64,000 nt of DNA from Planctomycetia bacterium. Lineage in GTDB: Bacteria > Planctomycetota > Brocadiia > Brocadiales > Brocadiaceae. Below the pieces are notes generated by a model, which saw only the letters and a program-made list of their open reading frames with translations, made no database searches and was not told where the DNA came from. The stretch lies in assembly GCA_015075005.1 (NCBI GenBank), contig JABTVC010000004.1, positions 1-64,000 on the forward strand. Reading direction: 5' to 3'. Each line of letters begins with the position of its first letter. Within the stretch, counting starts at the first letter, position 1. Below, piece by piece: positions 18,121 through 26,737 of this stretch. Made by a program: the position numbers and the translations under genes.

Positions 18121-19269
18121 TTATATCTTTTCGTTTGCAATTGTATCGAGTGCTGTTATGAGTTGGTCTATGTCGTTTTCTGTGTTAAAACATCCGGGAC
18201 TTATCCTTACGGTACCGTCTGGGAATGTCCCCATAATCTGGTGTGCAAAAGGGGCACAGTGAAGACCAGGGCGCACAGCGATATCAAAGGATTGATCGAG
18301 AATTGCACCAATCTCAGCGGGTTTAAAACCTTTTACAATCATCGATATAATACCTACCTTTTTGATTATATCTGTGGTTCCGTATAAGACAAACCGCTGA
18401 TCATGCCTGAACGCATGTATGAGTTTGTTAGTCAGATTTTGTTCATGCGTTCTGATGGTACTGACACCTTTTGATAAAATGTATCCGATACCCGCTCTCA
18501 GACCAGCAATCCCTACTGTATTGGGTGTGCCGCTTTCTAATTTGAAAGGCAATTCTTCTGGCTGGGACAGTGAGGCTGGCTCAAAACCCGTCCCCCCTTC
18601 CCTCCAGGGATCTAAAGTTAAACGTTCTCCTACATATAGGCCTCCTGTTCCCGTTGGTCCTAAAGGGCCTTTGTGTCCTGTAAATGCAAGCATGTCAATG
18701 AAGTATTCGTTAACATCGATTTCACACACCCCTGCCGTTTGAGCAGCGTCCACCATAAAAATACATTCTTTTTCTCTTGCAATCCTGCCGATCTCCTGGA
18801 TTGGCTGAATCGTACCAAGGACATTCGGGGCATGTGCCACAACAATCAAACGGGTTTTGGATGTGATGGCATTTTTGATATCGTCTGGATCAATAAAACC
18901 TTCTTGAGAATTTCTAACCTTGGTTACGGTAATCATCTTTCTCTTTTCAAGTCCATTGAGTGCACGCGACACGGCATTATGTTCGAGAAAGGTTGTGATG
19001 GCATGATCACCTGGTTTGAGCAGTCCTTTAATCCCCATGTTAATAGCGTCAGTGGCATTAAACGTAAGAACAAGCCTCCTGGAATCTTTGATACCAAACA
19101 ACTTTGCAACGATACTGCGGGTATCTTCAATTTCCTTTTCAGCAGCCACTGCCATCCGATGCCCTGAGCGACCGGGATTAGCCCCCAGTGTTCTGTGAAA
19201 GGTATCCATTGCTTTATATACATTTTCTGGTTTTGGAAATGTCGTTGCAGCGTTATCTAAATAGATCAT
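18121..19269 (-). CDS. Cysteine desulfurase family protein (class V aminotransferase)
   Basis: 382-residue PLP enzyme releasing sulfur from cysteine as a persulfide. It opens with MIYLDNAATTFPKPE. His97 (FLEHNA) should stack on PLP, Asp174 (FMVDAAQ) binds its pyridine nitrogen, Lys200 in AFTGHKGPLGPTGTGG is the Schiff-base lysine, and Cys338 in AVRPGLHCAPFAH is the persulfide cysteine, of the SufS-like short-loop type. Full length. It lies downstream of moeB and a rhodanese on the same strand, both sulfur-transfer proteins, but a strong palindrome (19332-19367) separates it from them. An IscS-like role cannot be excluded. Confidence 0.9.
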   Translation of the reverse strand: MIYLDNAATTFPKPENVYKAMDTFHRTLGANPGRSGHRMAVAAEKEIEDTRSIVAKLFGIKDSRRLVLTFNATDAINMGIKGLLKPGDHAITTFLEHNAVSRALNGLEKRKMITVTKVRNSQEGFIDPDDIKNAITSKTRLIVVAHAPNVLGTIQPIQEIGRIAREKECIFMVDAAQTAGVCEIDVNEYFIDMLAFTGHKGPLGPTGTGGLYVGERLTLDPWREGGTGFEPASLSQPEELPFKLESGTPNTVGIAGLRAGIGYILSKGVSTIRTHEQNLTNKLIHAFRHDQRFVLYGTTDIIKKVGIISMIVKGFKPAEIGAILDQSFDIAVRPGLHCAPFAHQIMGTFPDGTVRISPGCFNTENDIDQLITALDTIANEKI

Positions 19270-19331
19270 GTGAGATGGTAAAAGATAGGTGATAGAAAAT
19301 TTGTCTTTCCCCTGTGAGGAGGAATTAAAAC

Positions 19332-19367
19332 AAAAATGAAGAAAGATTGCAATCTTTCTTCATTTTT
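19332..19367 (-). terminator. 36-bp perfect palindrome, probable terminator
   Basis: AAAAATGAAGAAAGATTG followed at once by its exact reverse complement, giving an 18-bp stem flanked by A and T runs. It lies 58 bp past the rhodanese stop and 62 bp before the cysteine desulfurase start, so it probably ends the moeB-rhodanese transcript. Being symmetric it could act in both directions. Confidence 0.7.
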
Positions 19368-19424
19368 CAGCTAATCGGCACTTTTCATATGTCAGTCAGA
19401 AGTGGAAATAAAAACCGATGATTC

Positions 19425-19880
19425 CTACGGTTTTTCAACAGGGTACCCTTCTGATTTCCACTGATTAATACCCCCTTCCATATTATACAACTCTTTCAAA
19501 CCCTTATTTTTTAATAGCTCGCATGCCGTGGCACTACGTTTTCCCTTTGCGCAGTGAACAATTACCTTCTTATCTTTGGGAATCTTTGAGATGTTTTGTT
19601 CGAGTTCCTGGATAGGAATGAGGTTGGCCCCCTTCAGATGAAACTCGTTGTATTCCGCCTTTGTTCGCACGTCCAATATGAACACACCCTTCCCTTCTTC
19701 AATTAATTCTTTGGCCTGCCTGGCAGATATATTCTTCACCTCTATTTGTGTTTTTGCAATGCCTTCCCCTGCATAGAGTTCTTTTGAAACAAGGATACCT
19801 GGAAAACCGTTTAGGAACAGAATTGTAACTACAACCAATGCCACAATCCCTATATAGTGTAAATCACGTTTTATACGCAT
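19425..19880 (-). CDS. Membrane-anchored rhodanese-like protein
   Basis: 151 residues: an N-terminal signal anchor (about residues 9-32) and one rhodanese domain from about 45 to 148. The active-site loop is VIVHCAKGKRSATACELL with the catalytic Cys110, and the CH2A motif VFILDVRTKAEYNEFHLKGA is intact. The domain should face the periplasm or paryphoplasm and handle persulfide sulfur. moeB lies 56 bp upstream on the same strand, so the pair may work in sulfur transfer. The physiological donor is unknown. Confidence 0.85.
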   Translation of the reverse strand: MRIKRDLHYIGIVALVVVTILFLNGFPGILVSKELYAGEGIAKTQIEVKNISARQAKELIEEGKGVFILDVRTKAEYNEFHLKGANLIPIQELEQNISKIPKDKKVIVHCAKGKRSATACELLKNKGLKELYNMEGGINQWKSEGYPVEKP

Positions 19881-19936
19881 CTCGCTATTTCTTTCTTTTC
19901 AGAAAGCACCCCGAATAAAACTATTTTTTTCCATCT

Positions 19937-20749
19937 CTACCGATTGCGAACCTGACAAAATTCTTCATAATCAATAAGTTCCTTTATTGTAGCCTTATCA
20001 CTACACAAAGGGCAATTGGGATTTTTGTGTATCTTAACTTTTTTAAAGTCCATATTTAAGGAATCATATATGAGCAATTTTCCTTTTAATATCTCCCCTT
20101 TGCCCAAAATAACCTTCACCACCTCTGTGGCCTGAATAGAACCAATGACACCTGGCAAAACACCCAGTACCCCAGCTTCCTGACACGAAGGCACCAATCC
20201 TGGTGGGGGAGGTGTTTCGTATAAACAGCGGTAACAGGGCCCATCAAATGGTATAATGGTGGTAACTTGCCCTTCAAACCTAAAAATGGAACCATGAGAT
20301 AGTGGTTTTCTGAGAAATACACAGGCATCATTCACAAGATACCTCGTAGGAAAGTTATCAGCTCCATCAACGATCACATCATAATCTTTGATAATCTCTA
20401 TAATGTTTTTCGAACTGAGACGGTCCGTATAAGGAACCACCTCAACATCTGGATTTAAGGCCTCCAGTGTCTCCTTGGCAGAGATCGCTTTGGAGCGTCC
20501 TATATCGCTGGTAGCATGAAGAATTTGCCTTTGCAGATTCGAATGATCCACACAATCACTGTCGGCAATACCTATCTTCCCTATTCCTGCTGCGGCAAGA
20601 TACAATGCGGCAGGCGAGCCAAGACCACCTGCGCCTACCAAAAATATTTTTGCTTGTAAAAGCTTTTGCTGTCCCTTTCCGCCCACCTCAGGGAGAATAA
20701 TATGCCGTGAATAACGCTTTATCTGTTCTTCTGTAAATGGTAACGACAT
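19937..20749 (-). CDS. moeB: MoeB/ThiF-family adenylyltransferase
   Basis: 270-residue E1-like enzyme that adenylates the C-terminus of a ubiquitin-like sulfur carrier (MoaD or ThiS) for molybdopterin or thiamine synthesis. Seen: RYSRHIILPEVGGKGQQKL, the nucleotide loop LVGAGGLGSPAALYL (about 38-50), SNLQRQILH with its conserved Arg, the DGADNFPTRY block, zinc-binding cysteine pairs Cys172/175 (CYRC) and Cys246/249 (CPLC), and Cys189 in PSCQEAGVLG. Length is normal for MoeB (about 250). There is no fused rhodanese domain; the separate rhodanese next door may supply it. moeB and thiF cannot be separated by sequence alone. Confidence 0.88.
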   Translation of the reverse strand: MSLPFTEEQIKRYSRHIILPEVGGKGQQKLLQAKIFLVGAGGLGSPAALYLAAAGIGKIGIADSDCVDHSNLQRQILHATSDIGRSKAISAKETLEALNPDVEVVPYTDRLSSKNIIEIIKDYDVIVDGADNFPTRYLVNDACVFLRKPLSHGSIFRFEGQVTTIIPFDGPCYRCLYETPPPPGLVPSCQEAGVLGVLPGVIGSIQATEVVKVILGKGEILKGKLLIYDSLNMDFKKVKIHKNPNCPLCSDKATIKELIDYEEFCQVRNR

Positions 20750-21197
20750 CTTGTTTCCTTAATTAAACACTTTTAAGATATTTAAAGAACTGTATCGCTT
20801 ATGCATGAATCAAATTAATTTAGAAGGTCCGTCTGTACCCAACCCTCATGTAGCAGCAGTGGAGATGTATTTTGGTTCCCGATTTGCCTGTTTTAACGAC
20901 GGAAGTTTCATTTCTTTCCGTTTTCCTTCTTAATAGTAGAAATAAATAAACGAAATGTCAATACTGTTATTTGGAAAATTTATAGTGCTCTTCAACAAAA
21001 CAGCCGTGCAATTTTAAATACGCACTTGCAATACCTTATATCTTTTGCTTTAATTAAGCATGTTTCATGGTGAGAGGGACAAATTTTGTTTGTCCGTGTT
21101 CATACATATTACAATCCACCTGTTATCACACTTCTGGCGTATTATTTTTTTAAACTTATTTAAGAAAAAGTTTAACCCTTATCATATTTTTTTGATA
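20750..21197. other. Divergent intergenic region
   Basis: Separates moeB (minus) from the cupin-SHOCT gene (plus). It is AT-rich. It holds one copy of a dispersed hairpin (21077-21095) and an upstream in-frame extension of the lipoprotein gene that I do not regard as coding. Confidence 0.4.
21077..21095. repeat. Dispersed hairpin GGACAAA-N5-TTTGTCC, copy 1
   Basis: Inverted repeat within GGGACAAATTTTGTTTGTCC, followed by GTG. A near-identical element followed by the same GTG is at 43240-43258. Its location at the head of a gene suggests an RNA hairpin or a repeated protein-binding site. Confidence 0.5.
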
Positions 21198-22682
21198 ATG
21201 AGCACTATAAAAACCTTTTGCGGAATTCCACTTTTATATTTAATCCTCATCCTTACTGGTTGTACAACCGTAAGATATTATCCTGTTAATTTTGTAGAAT
21301 CTCTCCAACACCCCACCAAATTCCCTCAGGTCTTTTCATCTAACGTACAAAACATTGAAGAGCTTGCAGATAAAAATCCTCTTGGTGAAGATGAAGATAT
21401 AAAGATAACAGATGTGGGTGAAAATAAAAATTCAAGTATGCACCTTATTCAAATCCGGGAAAATGGAGAGCTGCATCCACATTACCACAAGCGGCATGAT
21501 GAGGTTATCTATGTTAAAAAAGGGGGTGGTATTGCTACACTCGACGGAACGCGATATCTAATAAAACCCGGTTCTATTTTACAAATTCCTAGTAAGACTG
21601 TACACAAATTTCTTAATACGGGCGGCGAACCATTTATTGCCGTCTCTATCTTTTCTCCCCCTTTTGACGGAAGAGATGAAAAAATAATCAAGGAAAAAAA
21701 GAAACCTGATCGTGGCGTGAAAGATGAAAAAAGGCTTGCAGCGAAAAAATCTGAAAAAACTACCGAAGGAAATCAAACCTCAACAGAAAAAGAATTTACG
21801 GATGAAAAAATCCAACCTTCTGCGGACAAAACTAAAACAGTTGAAGAACAGAAGTTAAATAAATCTGTTCAAGGGGGGTGGAACTCCAGCACAGAGGGAA
21901 AATCTATCTCCCCTAAAAAGGTTTCCTTAACAGAAAATAACAAGAAATCAAGTGGTTTAATACATGATAGTGAACCCGCAATAAATATCGAGGATTTACA
22001 CGAAAAACTTATGAAATTGTCAGAACTGAAAGAGGAAGGGATTATCTCCGCCGAAGAATATGAGGGGAAAAAGGATGCCCTTGTGGCAGGTAAGGACATC
22101 GGTGAACTTCCGGAATTAAAAGGTCTTGCTAAAAAGAAAATCATTTTAGAAGATGAACCTGTTTTACAGCAAACGGAAAAAGATAGATATACGGACAAAG
22201 ATATTGCAGATGAAGGCCGAGACACAATGCTAAGTACTCCTGGTACATCTGATAAAAAAGAATCAACCGTGCGCGAAATCGCATCAGAGGAAAAGGAACC
22301 TTCATCTGATAACAAGCTCAGAATATTGGAAGAGATGAAGCAGGAAGGCTTAATTACTGAAGAAGATTACGAAAACAAGAAAAAAGAACTTGACGTCGCA
22401 ACTGGAGAAGAATCAATACCAGTGCTGTCGGAAGAAATCATCGGAGATGAACGAGTAGCAGATCTTAAAGAGCTCTATGATCAGAAACTCATCACAGAAG
22501 ACGATTATCAATATAAACTGAAGGAGCTTATCGGTGCAGAAGCAAAGAGTCACTCCCCGGACATTTCTACAGAAAAAACCACCGAAAACGAGAAGTTGTT
22601 AGAACTCAATGAATTAAAGGAAGAAGGACTTATCACCGAAGAAGACTACGAGTCCAAAAGATCACAACTTCAGGGCCATTAA
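21198..22682 (+). CDS. Cupin lipoprotein with four SHOCT-like repeats
   Basis: 494 residues from the ATG at 21198; an in-frame ATG at 21060 would add 46 residues that bury the signal peptide, so the later start is preferred. Lipoprotein signal LLYLILILTGC has its lipidated Cys22. A cupin domain at about 75-155 carries HPHYHKRHDEVIYVKKG (metal-type His cluster) and PSKTVHKFLN. A charged Lys/Glu/Ser-rich linker of about 110 residues follows. Then come four 25-30 residue SHOCT-like repeats (KLMKLSELKEEGIISAEEY, KLRILEEMKQEGLITEEDY, VADLKELYDQKLITEDDY, KLLELNELKEEGLITEEDY). SHOCT modules are short oligomerisation helices. A membrane-tethered sensor or scaffold is inferred; no enzyme activity is evident. 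Confidence 0.75.
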   Translation: MSTIKTFCGIPLLYLILILTGCTTVRYYPVNFVESLQHPTKFPQVFSSNVQNIEELADKNPLGEDEDIKITDVGENKNSSMHLIQIRENGELHPHYHKRHDEVIYVKKGGGIATLDGTRYLIKPGSILQIPSKTVHKFLNTGGEPFIAVSIFSPPFDGRDEKIIKEKKKPDRGVKDEKRLAAKKSEKTTEGNQTSTEKEFTDEKIQPSADKTKTVEEQKLNKSVQGGWNSSTEGKSISPKKVSLTENNKKSSGLIHDSEPAINIEDLHEKLMKLSELKEEGIISAEEYEGKKDALVAGKDIGELPELKGLAKKKIILEDEPVLQQTEKDRYTDKDIADEGRDTMLSTPGTSDKKESTVREIASEEKEPSSDNKLRILEEMKQEGLITEEDYENKKKELDVATGEESIPVLSEEIIGDERVADLKELYDQKLITEDDYQYKLKELIGAEAKSHSPDISTEKTTENEKLLELNELKEEGLITEEDYESKRSQLQGH

Positions 22683-23053
22683 ACAACACACCTCAGGCAC
22701 ATTTCCACCAAGTGTTATTCTGATTTACCCAATACCCCTTATCCATTAAAAGTTATGGTAGCAGTATTTTCATCAGATTAATTCTGGCACGTATTTCGTC
22801 ACTTTATGTAGCAAATAAATTACCGTGGCATATAATTTTCACTTGATATTTCCAATTAAATGCACTATATATATCCTCAAAAATATCAAGTACGAGGCCT
22901 GTAAGGTTAATTTTCAAAAAGGAGCCCATCATTCAAGAATAAATATATGATTTAATTTTTCAACTTGCATCTGTGTTTTATCGGTCAGAGGCTTTGCCTC
23001 GCTAGTATATTTCATGTTTCCTACACCATTATAAGGAAAAGGAGGGCGATCAA
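22683..23053. other. Leader of the Rh channel gene
   Basis: 370 bp with no ORF. Contains a perfect 11-bp inverted repeat (22841-22891) and ends in a strong ribosome site, AAAAGGAGG at 23036-23044, ten bases before the Rh start codon. A long untranslated leader is likely. Confidence 0.5.
22841..22891 (+). promoter_or_regulatory. Long-loop inverted repeat upstream of Rh channel
   Basis: Perfect arms ACTTGATATTT (22841-22851) and AAATATCAAGT (22881-22891), separated by 29 AT-rich bases, 163 bp before the start codon. There is no T-run after it, so it is not an obvious terminator. It could be two half-sites for a regulator or an RNA stem. Inference only. Confidence 0.4.
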
Positions 23054-24448
23054 ATGTCAGCGAAAAAGTATTTGAAGTTGTACGTAATTATGAGCATTGT
23101 TCTTTTGATCCCACTGATTGGGGTTGCGCGATCCAGTTATGGGACAGAGGTGTTAAAGGGTCAACCGGAGAACTTTACATTGCTCGCAATTCACGAGAAT
23201 CAAAACGATTGGAATGAATGGGCATCAGAAGATACCTCGTTCAGCGTGAATTCTGAAAACCATAAAATTCTCCTTGCCGGCAACAATGTGGAATCCCATA
23301 CACAAGGTAAAGCAATACCTGCTTCTGGAAAATCTGAGGCGTCTGGTGGAATTACCTCTCCTATGGAGGATTTTCTTGAATTAGCCAAATACGGCAAGGC
23401 CATTCATGTTATGGCTATGTTGATGGTAGGTTTCGGATTCTTAATGGTCTTTGTTAAACGATATGGTTATGGCGCTGTTACTGCTACGTATATTGCGGTA
23501 AGTATTGTCATTCCATACTATATGTTTCTTAAAAAAATGAATGTTTTTGGAGAACCGGCTGAATTAACTATGGACCGGTTAATTCTTGCAGAATTTTGCG
23601 CAGCAAGTATACTGATTGCAACAGGGGCTTTCCTGGGCAGACTAAAGATGTCTCAATATATTATCCTGGCTTTGATATTCGTCCCGTCCTATATGTTAAA
23701 CGAATGGATTATGCTAGACAATGGTATGGGCCTTATCCCAAAGGGACAATTGATTGATACGGGTGGCTCTATTGTTATTCACCAATTTGGTGCCTACTTC
23801 GGATTAGGTGTTATTGTCAGAATGACCACAAGCGAGGATTTTAACAAAAAAATTGAATCAGATAAGATCAGTAATCAATTCTCCATGCTGGGGAGTATGA
23901 TGCTGTGGATATTCTGGCCGTCATTCTGTGCTGCACCGGCAGAAATATCAAAGATGCCCCTGGCTGCAGTAAATACAATTCTTTCGCTCTGCGGAGCAAC
24001 AGTTGCTACCTACATCGCCAGCACGATGATTCGGAAGAAGATCGCCATCGAGGATATGGCAAATGCAGCCCTCGCCGGTGGTGTGGCAATTGGTTCTTCT
24101 TGTGCTCATACAACTCCAAAAGCGTCCCTGGCTTTGGGGTTCGTTGCTGGCATTTTAAGTGTTGTTGGTTTTGCTATCATTCAACCGCGTGTTCAAAAAG
24201 CTTTAAAAGGAATTGATACCTGTGGTGTCCATAATCTTCATGGAATGCCCGGCATGCTCGGTGGTCTTGCGGCTATCTTTATTGCTCAGAATGTTGTCCC
24301 GGGATTACAAATCAAAGGGGTGTTTGTTACCTTTATTATTGCATGGATTACTGGACTTGCTGCGGGAGCAATCGTATCCCTTTTCGGCTATAGAAAACAG
24401 TCCTACGAGGATGCAGTAGAATTTATTGTTGAAGAGGAGCATCACTAA
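23054..24448 (+). CDS. Rh-type ammonium channel with long N-terminal extension
   Basis: 464 residues of the Amt/Rh superfamily, moving NH3/NH4+ across the membrane. Rh rather than Amt features are seen: IHQFGAYFGLGV with pore His243 and DTCGVHNLHGMPGMLGGL with His393/His396, the Rh form of the twin-His motif. About eleven helices span residues 115-445. The first 110 residues are unusual: a signal-peptide-like segment (about 12-28) and then some 80 hydrophilic residues before the first core helix, so the mature N-terminus would be extracytoplasmic. Ammonium is the energy substrate of anammox bacteria, so such channels are expected. Monocistronic by its own leader and terminator. Confidence 0.9.
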   Translation: MSAKKYLKLYVIMSIVLLIPLIGVARSSYGTEVLKGQPENFTLLAIHENQNDWNEWASEDTSFSVNSENHKILLAGNNVESHTQGKAIPASGKSEASGGITSPMEDFLELAKYGKAIHVMAMLMVGFGFLMVFVKRYGYGAVTATYIAVSIVIPYYMFLKKMNVFGEPAELTMDRLILAEFCAASILIATGAFLGRLKMSQYIILALIFVPSYMLNEWIMLDNGMGLIPKGQLIDTGGSIVIHQFGAYFGLGVIVRMTTSEDFNKKIESDKISNQFSMLGSMMLWIFWPSFCAAPAEISKMPLAAVNTILSLCGATVATYIASTMIRKKIAIEDMANAALAGGVAIGSSCAHTTPKASLALGFVAGILSVVGFAIIQPRVQKALKGIDTCGVHNLHGMPGMLGGLAAIFIAQNVVPGLQIKGVFVTFIIAWITGLAAGAIVSLFGYRKQSYEDAVEFIVEEEHH

Positions 24449-24480
24449 GATTCCTTTCTAAAAGGATTCTTTACACAAAA

Positions 24481-24521
24481 ACCTCCTGCATTTTTAAAAA
24501 TGCAGGAGGTTTTTTATTTTT
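24481..24521 (+). terminator. Rho-independent terminator of the Rh gene
   Basis: Stem ACCTCCTGCATTTTT/AAAAATGCAGGAGGT, 15 bp perfect, followed by TTTTTTATTTTT, 32 bp after the stop codon. Textbook intrinsic terminator. Confidence 0.9.
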
Positions 24522-24628
24522 AATAATCCTCCCGTTTTGGGTTGACACTCTGGCAATATTCTGATAAATATGGACACCTTCATTTTGATGATTGAATTAC
24601 GCGACGTCTTTAATCATGGAATATAGAA

Positions 24629-25190
24629 ATGGTAAGTTTTTTATGGTCTTTTTTCTTTATTGCTATTGCAGAGATGGGTGATAAAACCCAATTAGTGGCT
24701 CTTTCTTTCGCCACAAAGTATAAACCGACAAAGGTATTGCTCGGTATTTTTATTGGAACGCTTGTAATTCATTTTTTGTCAGTAATGATCGGGGAGAAAT
24801 TGAGTACGTTCATTCCTCTGCAATATTTAAAGATTTTGATCGGAGTTTCCTTTGTTGGCTTTGGCATCTGGACTTTAAAAAGGTGACACTTGTAATGAGA
24901 AAGAAAAAAATGGTTACAAATTAGGCCCGATAGCAACGGTCGCTATTGCCTTTTTTCTTGCGGAACTTGGCGACAAAACCCAATTAGCGACAATCTCACT
25001 TGCCGCTCAATACCGCTCATTCATGGGAGTATGGCTTGGTTCGACGTTTGGCATGGTTGCGGCAGATGGGGTTGCGATAATCGTTGGTGTTATTGCCGGG
25101 AAAAAACTTCCTGAAAAAGTAATACAGTACGTCTCCGCAAGTATATTCATTCTTTTTGGGGCAGCAATTATTCTAGAGGCTATGAGATAA
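24629..25190 (+). pseudogene. GDT1/UPF0016 (TMEM165-like) cation exporter with one frameshift
   Basis: Membrane exporter family for Mn2+/Ca2+, built of two homologous halves. The first half (24629-24886) has FFIAIAEMGDKTQLVALSFA and ends at TGA in TTAAAAAGGTGA. The second half, open from 24883 in the +1 frame to the TAA at 25188, has FFLAELGDKTQLATISLA. Both E-x-G-D-K-T motifs of the family are intact. The second half has no in-frame ATG, GTG or TTG before its motif, so it is not a separate gene. Skipping one A in the run at 24877-24881 joins the halves. Mutation, sequencing error or +1 recoding are all possible. Confidence 0.8.
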
Positions 25191-25628
25191 ATGGGCAAAA
25201 ACCGTTCGATAAATCATGCACAACGTGTCGGAAAGGTGGCTAACCTGGTAATCTTTCTGGGTATATTAGGTATCATCCTGAGCATCCTGGCGATGACCAC
25301 TAGTCAAGGCCTTGCTCATCGTGGCTATGGATTTACCTATCTTACCATAGGATTATTCATGATAGGGCTTGGATACGGCATTCGCTACCGCTATAAATAC
25401 TGTTTATATGCTGCTATAGCATTGTTTGTAATCTTTTCATGTAATTTCCTTTTCAAATTCTTTATACATCACTCCATATATCTAACCCTGCGGTTAGCCT
25501 TATGCAGTTGGGTATCCTTTCGACTCATCCAGTCTGTTTCTTTTATGCAAACGCTCATTGCTACAAATACCTTCCCTGACAAGAGCAATCGCTTTATGGA
25601 ACTTTTACTGAAACAAAAACGATTATGA
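25191..25628 (+). CDS. Hypothetical membrane protein
   Basis: 145 residues with three predicted helices (about 17-38, 46-66, 71-95) and a basic C-terminal half, starting immediately after the GDT1-type stop (TAA then ATG). Its last codons overlap trpC by four bases (ATGA). I recognise no family. Position suggests cotranscription of the exporter, this protein and trpC. Confidence 0.65.
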   Translation: MGKNRSINHAQRVGKVANLVIFLGILGIILSILAMTTSQGLAHRGYGFTYLTIGLFMIGLGYGIRYRYKYCLYAAIALFVIFSCNFLFKFFIHHSIYLTLRLALCSWVSFRLIQSVSFMQTLIATNTFPDKSNRFMELLLKQKRL

Positions 25629-26407
25629 CAATCCTGGACAAAATTCACCGGCACAAATTATTTGAGATTGCTGAAAACAAAAAACGTATTCCTCTTGAGG
25701 TATTGAAAAAGGCTATTCCAAAAGGGCACGAAACAAAAACTTTTAGCCGTGCGCTCACCTGTGATACGAATATCAGCATTATCGCTGAAATTAAGAAGGC
25801 TTCCCCATCCCAGGGGGTCATCAAGGAAGATTTTAATCCGATTGAAATTGCCCGACTTTACGAGGCAGGAGGTGCTGCAGCTATCTCCGTCCTTACCGAT
25901 GAAAAATTCTTTCAGGGTAATTTAAAGTACCTGATGGATGTCAAAAAGTCTGTAACCTTGCCTGTTCTGAGAAAGGACTTCATCGTAGACGCTTACCAGA
26001 TTTACGAGGCACGATTTGCCGGAGCTGATGCAATACTGCTTATTGCAGCACTTCTTTCCAAAGAGGAAATCCAGTTTTTTTTAGACCTGGCACAGGAAAT
26101 GTGCATGGATTGTTTGGTAGAAGTACATGCGGAAGCGGAACTGCAAAAGGTTTTACAAACAAGTGCCACTATTATTGGCATAAACAATCGTGATCTTGCA
26201 ACATTTAAAATCGATCTGGAAACCACAGACCGACTGATGTCCATGATTCCTGATGAAAAAATTATTGTAAGTGAAAGTGGTATAAAATCACGCACAGAAA
26301 TAGTAAAATTATTCAAAATGGGAATAAATGCTATTCTGGTCGGTGAAACCCTAATGAAAAGTCATGACATACCCGCTAAGCTCCATGAACTCTTAGGAAT
26401 ACCGTAA
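25625..26407 (+). CDS. trpC: Indole-3-glycerol phosphate synthase
   Basis: 260-residue TIM-barrel enzyme of tryptophan synthesis, converting CdRP to indole-3-glycerol phosphate. The signature IIAEIKKASPSQGVIKEDFN holds the catalytic Lys, with VLRKDFIVDAYQIYEARFAG, INNRDLATFKIDLETT, VSESGIKSR and ILVGETLMKS for the remaining active-site and phosphate loops. Full length. Other trp genes are not adjacent. It converges on the thioredoxin gene with no space between stop codons. Confidence 0.95.
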   Translation: MTILDKIHRHKLFEIAENKKRIPLEVLKKAIPKGHETKTFSRALTCDTNISIIAEIKKASPSQGVIKEDFNPIEIARLYEAGGAAAISVLTDEKFFQGNLKYLMDVKKSVTLPVLRKDFIVDAYQIYEARFAGADAILLIAALLSKEEIQFFLDLAQEMCMDCLVEVHAEAELQKVLQTSATIIGINNRDLATFKIDLETTDRLMSMIPDEKIIVSESGIKSRTEIVKLFKMGINAILVGETLMKSHDIPAKLHELLGIP

Positions 26408-26737
26408 TTATTTTAGCTGGGCATCTATTGCAGCCTTTAAATCCTTTTTCGATTTTGCTCCCACCATCTTATTCACGGCTTGCCCTTTATTAAACAGGAT
26501 AATTGTGGGTATTGCAGCAATCCCAAACTTAGCCGGGGTGCTATTATGTTCTTCAGTATCGAGCTTTCCCACCTTGATCTTGTCTTTGTATTCCTTTGCC
26601 AATTCGTCTATCACAGGGGCAAGCTGTTTGCAGGGGCCACACCATGCTGCCCAAAAATCTACTAACACAGGGATGTTTGATTTTAACACCTCTTCTTCAA
26701 AATTTACATCGGTAATTACGACGACGTCTTCAGACAT
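26408..26737 (-). CDS. trxA: Thioredoxin
   Basis: 109-residue disulfide reductant with the classic WAAWCGPCKQLAP site (Cys33, Cys36) and the cis-Pro loop FGIAAIPTIILF. The ATG at 26737 is chosen because AAGGAGG lies just before it; longer in-frame starts add nothing conserved. The ferredoxin-thioredoxin reductase gene lies immediately upstream and overlaps by a few bases, so the two are cotranscribed and this thioredoxin is the likely reductase partner. Confidence 0.93.
   Translation of the reverse strand: MSEDVVVITDVNFEEEVLKSNIPVLVDFWAAWCGPCKQLAPVIDELAKEYKDKIKVGKLDTEEHNSTPAKFGIAAIPTIILFNKGQAVNKMVGAKSKKDLKAAIDAQLK

Noticed and set aside
18673-19167. 164-codon plus-strand frame
   Set aside because: Antisense shadow of the cysteine desulfurase gene.
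22784-22800. Sigma-54-like TGGCAC-N5-TCGT upstream of the Rh gene
   Set aside because: The -12 element lacks the GC of TTGC and no enhancer site is seen; chance match.
24875-24881. T-TTA-AAA as a -1 ribosomal slippery site in the GDT1 gene
   Set aside because: The -1 frame soon meets a stop; only a +1 shift joins the two halves.
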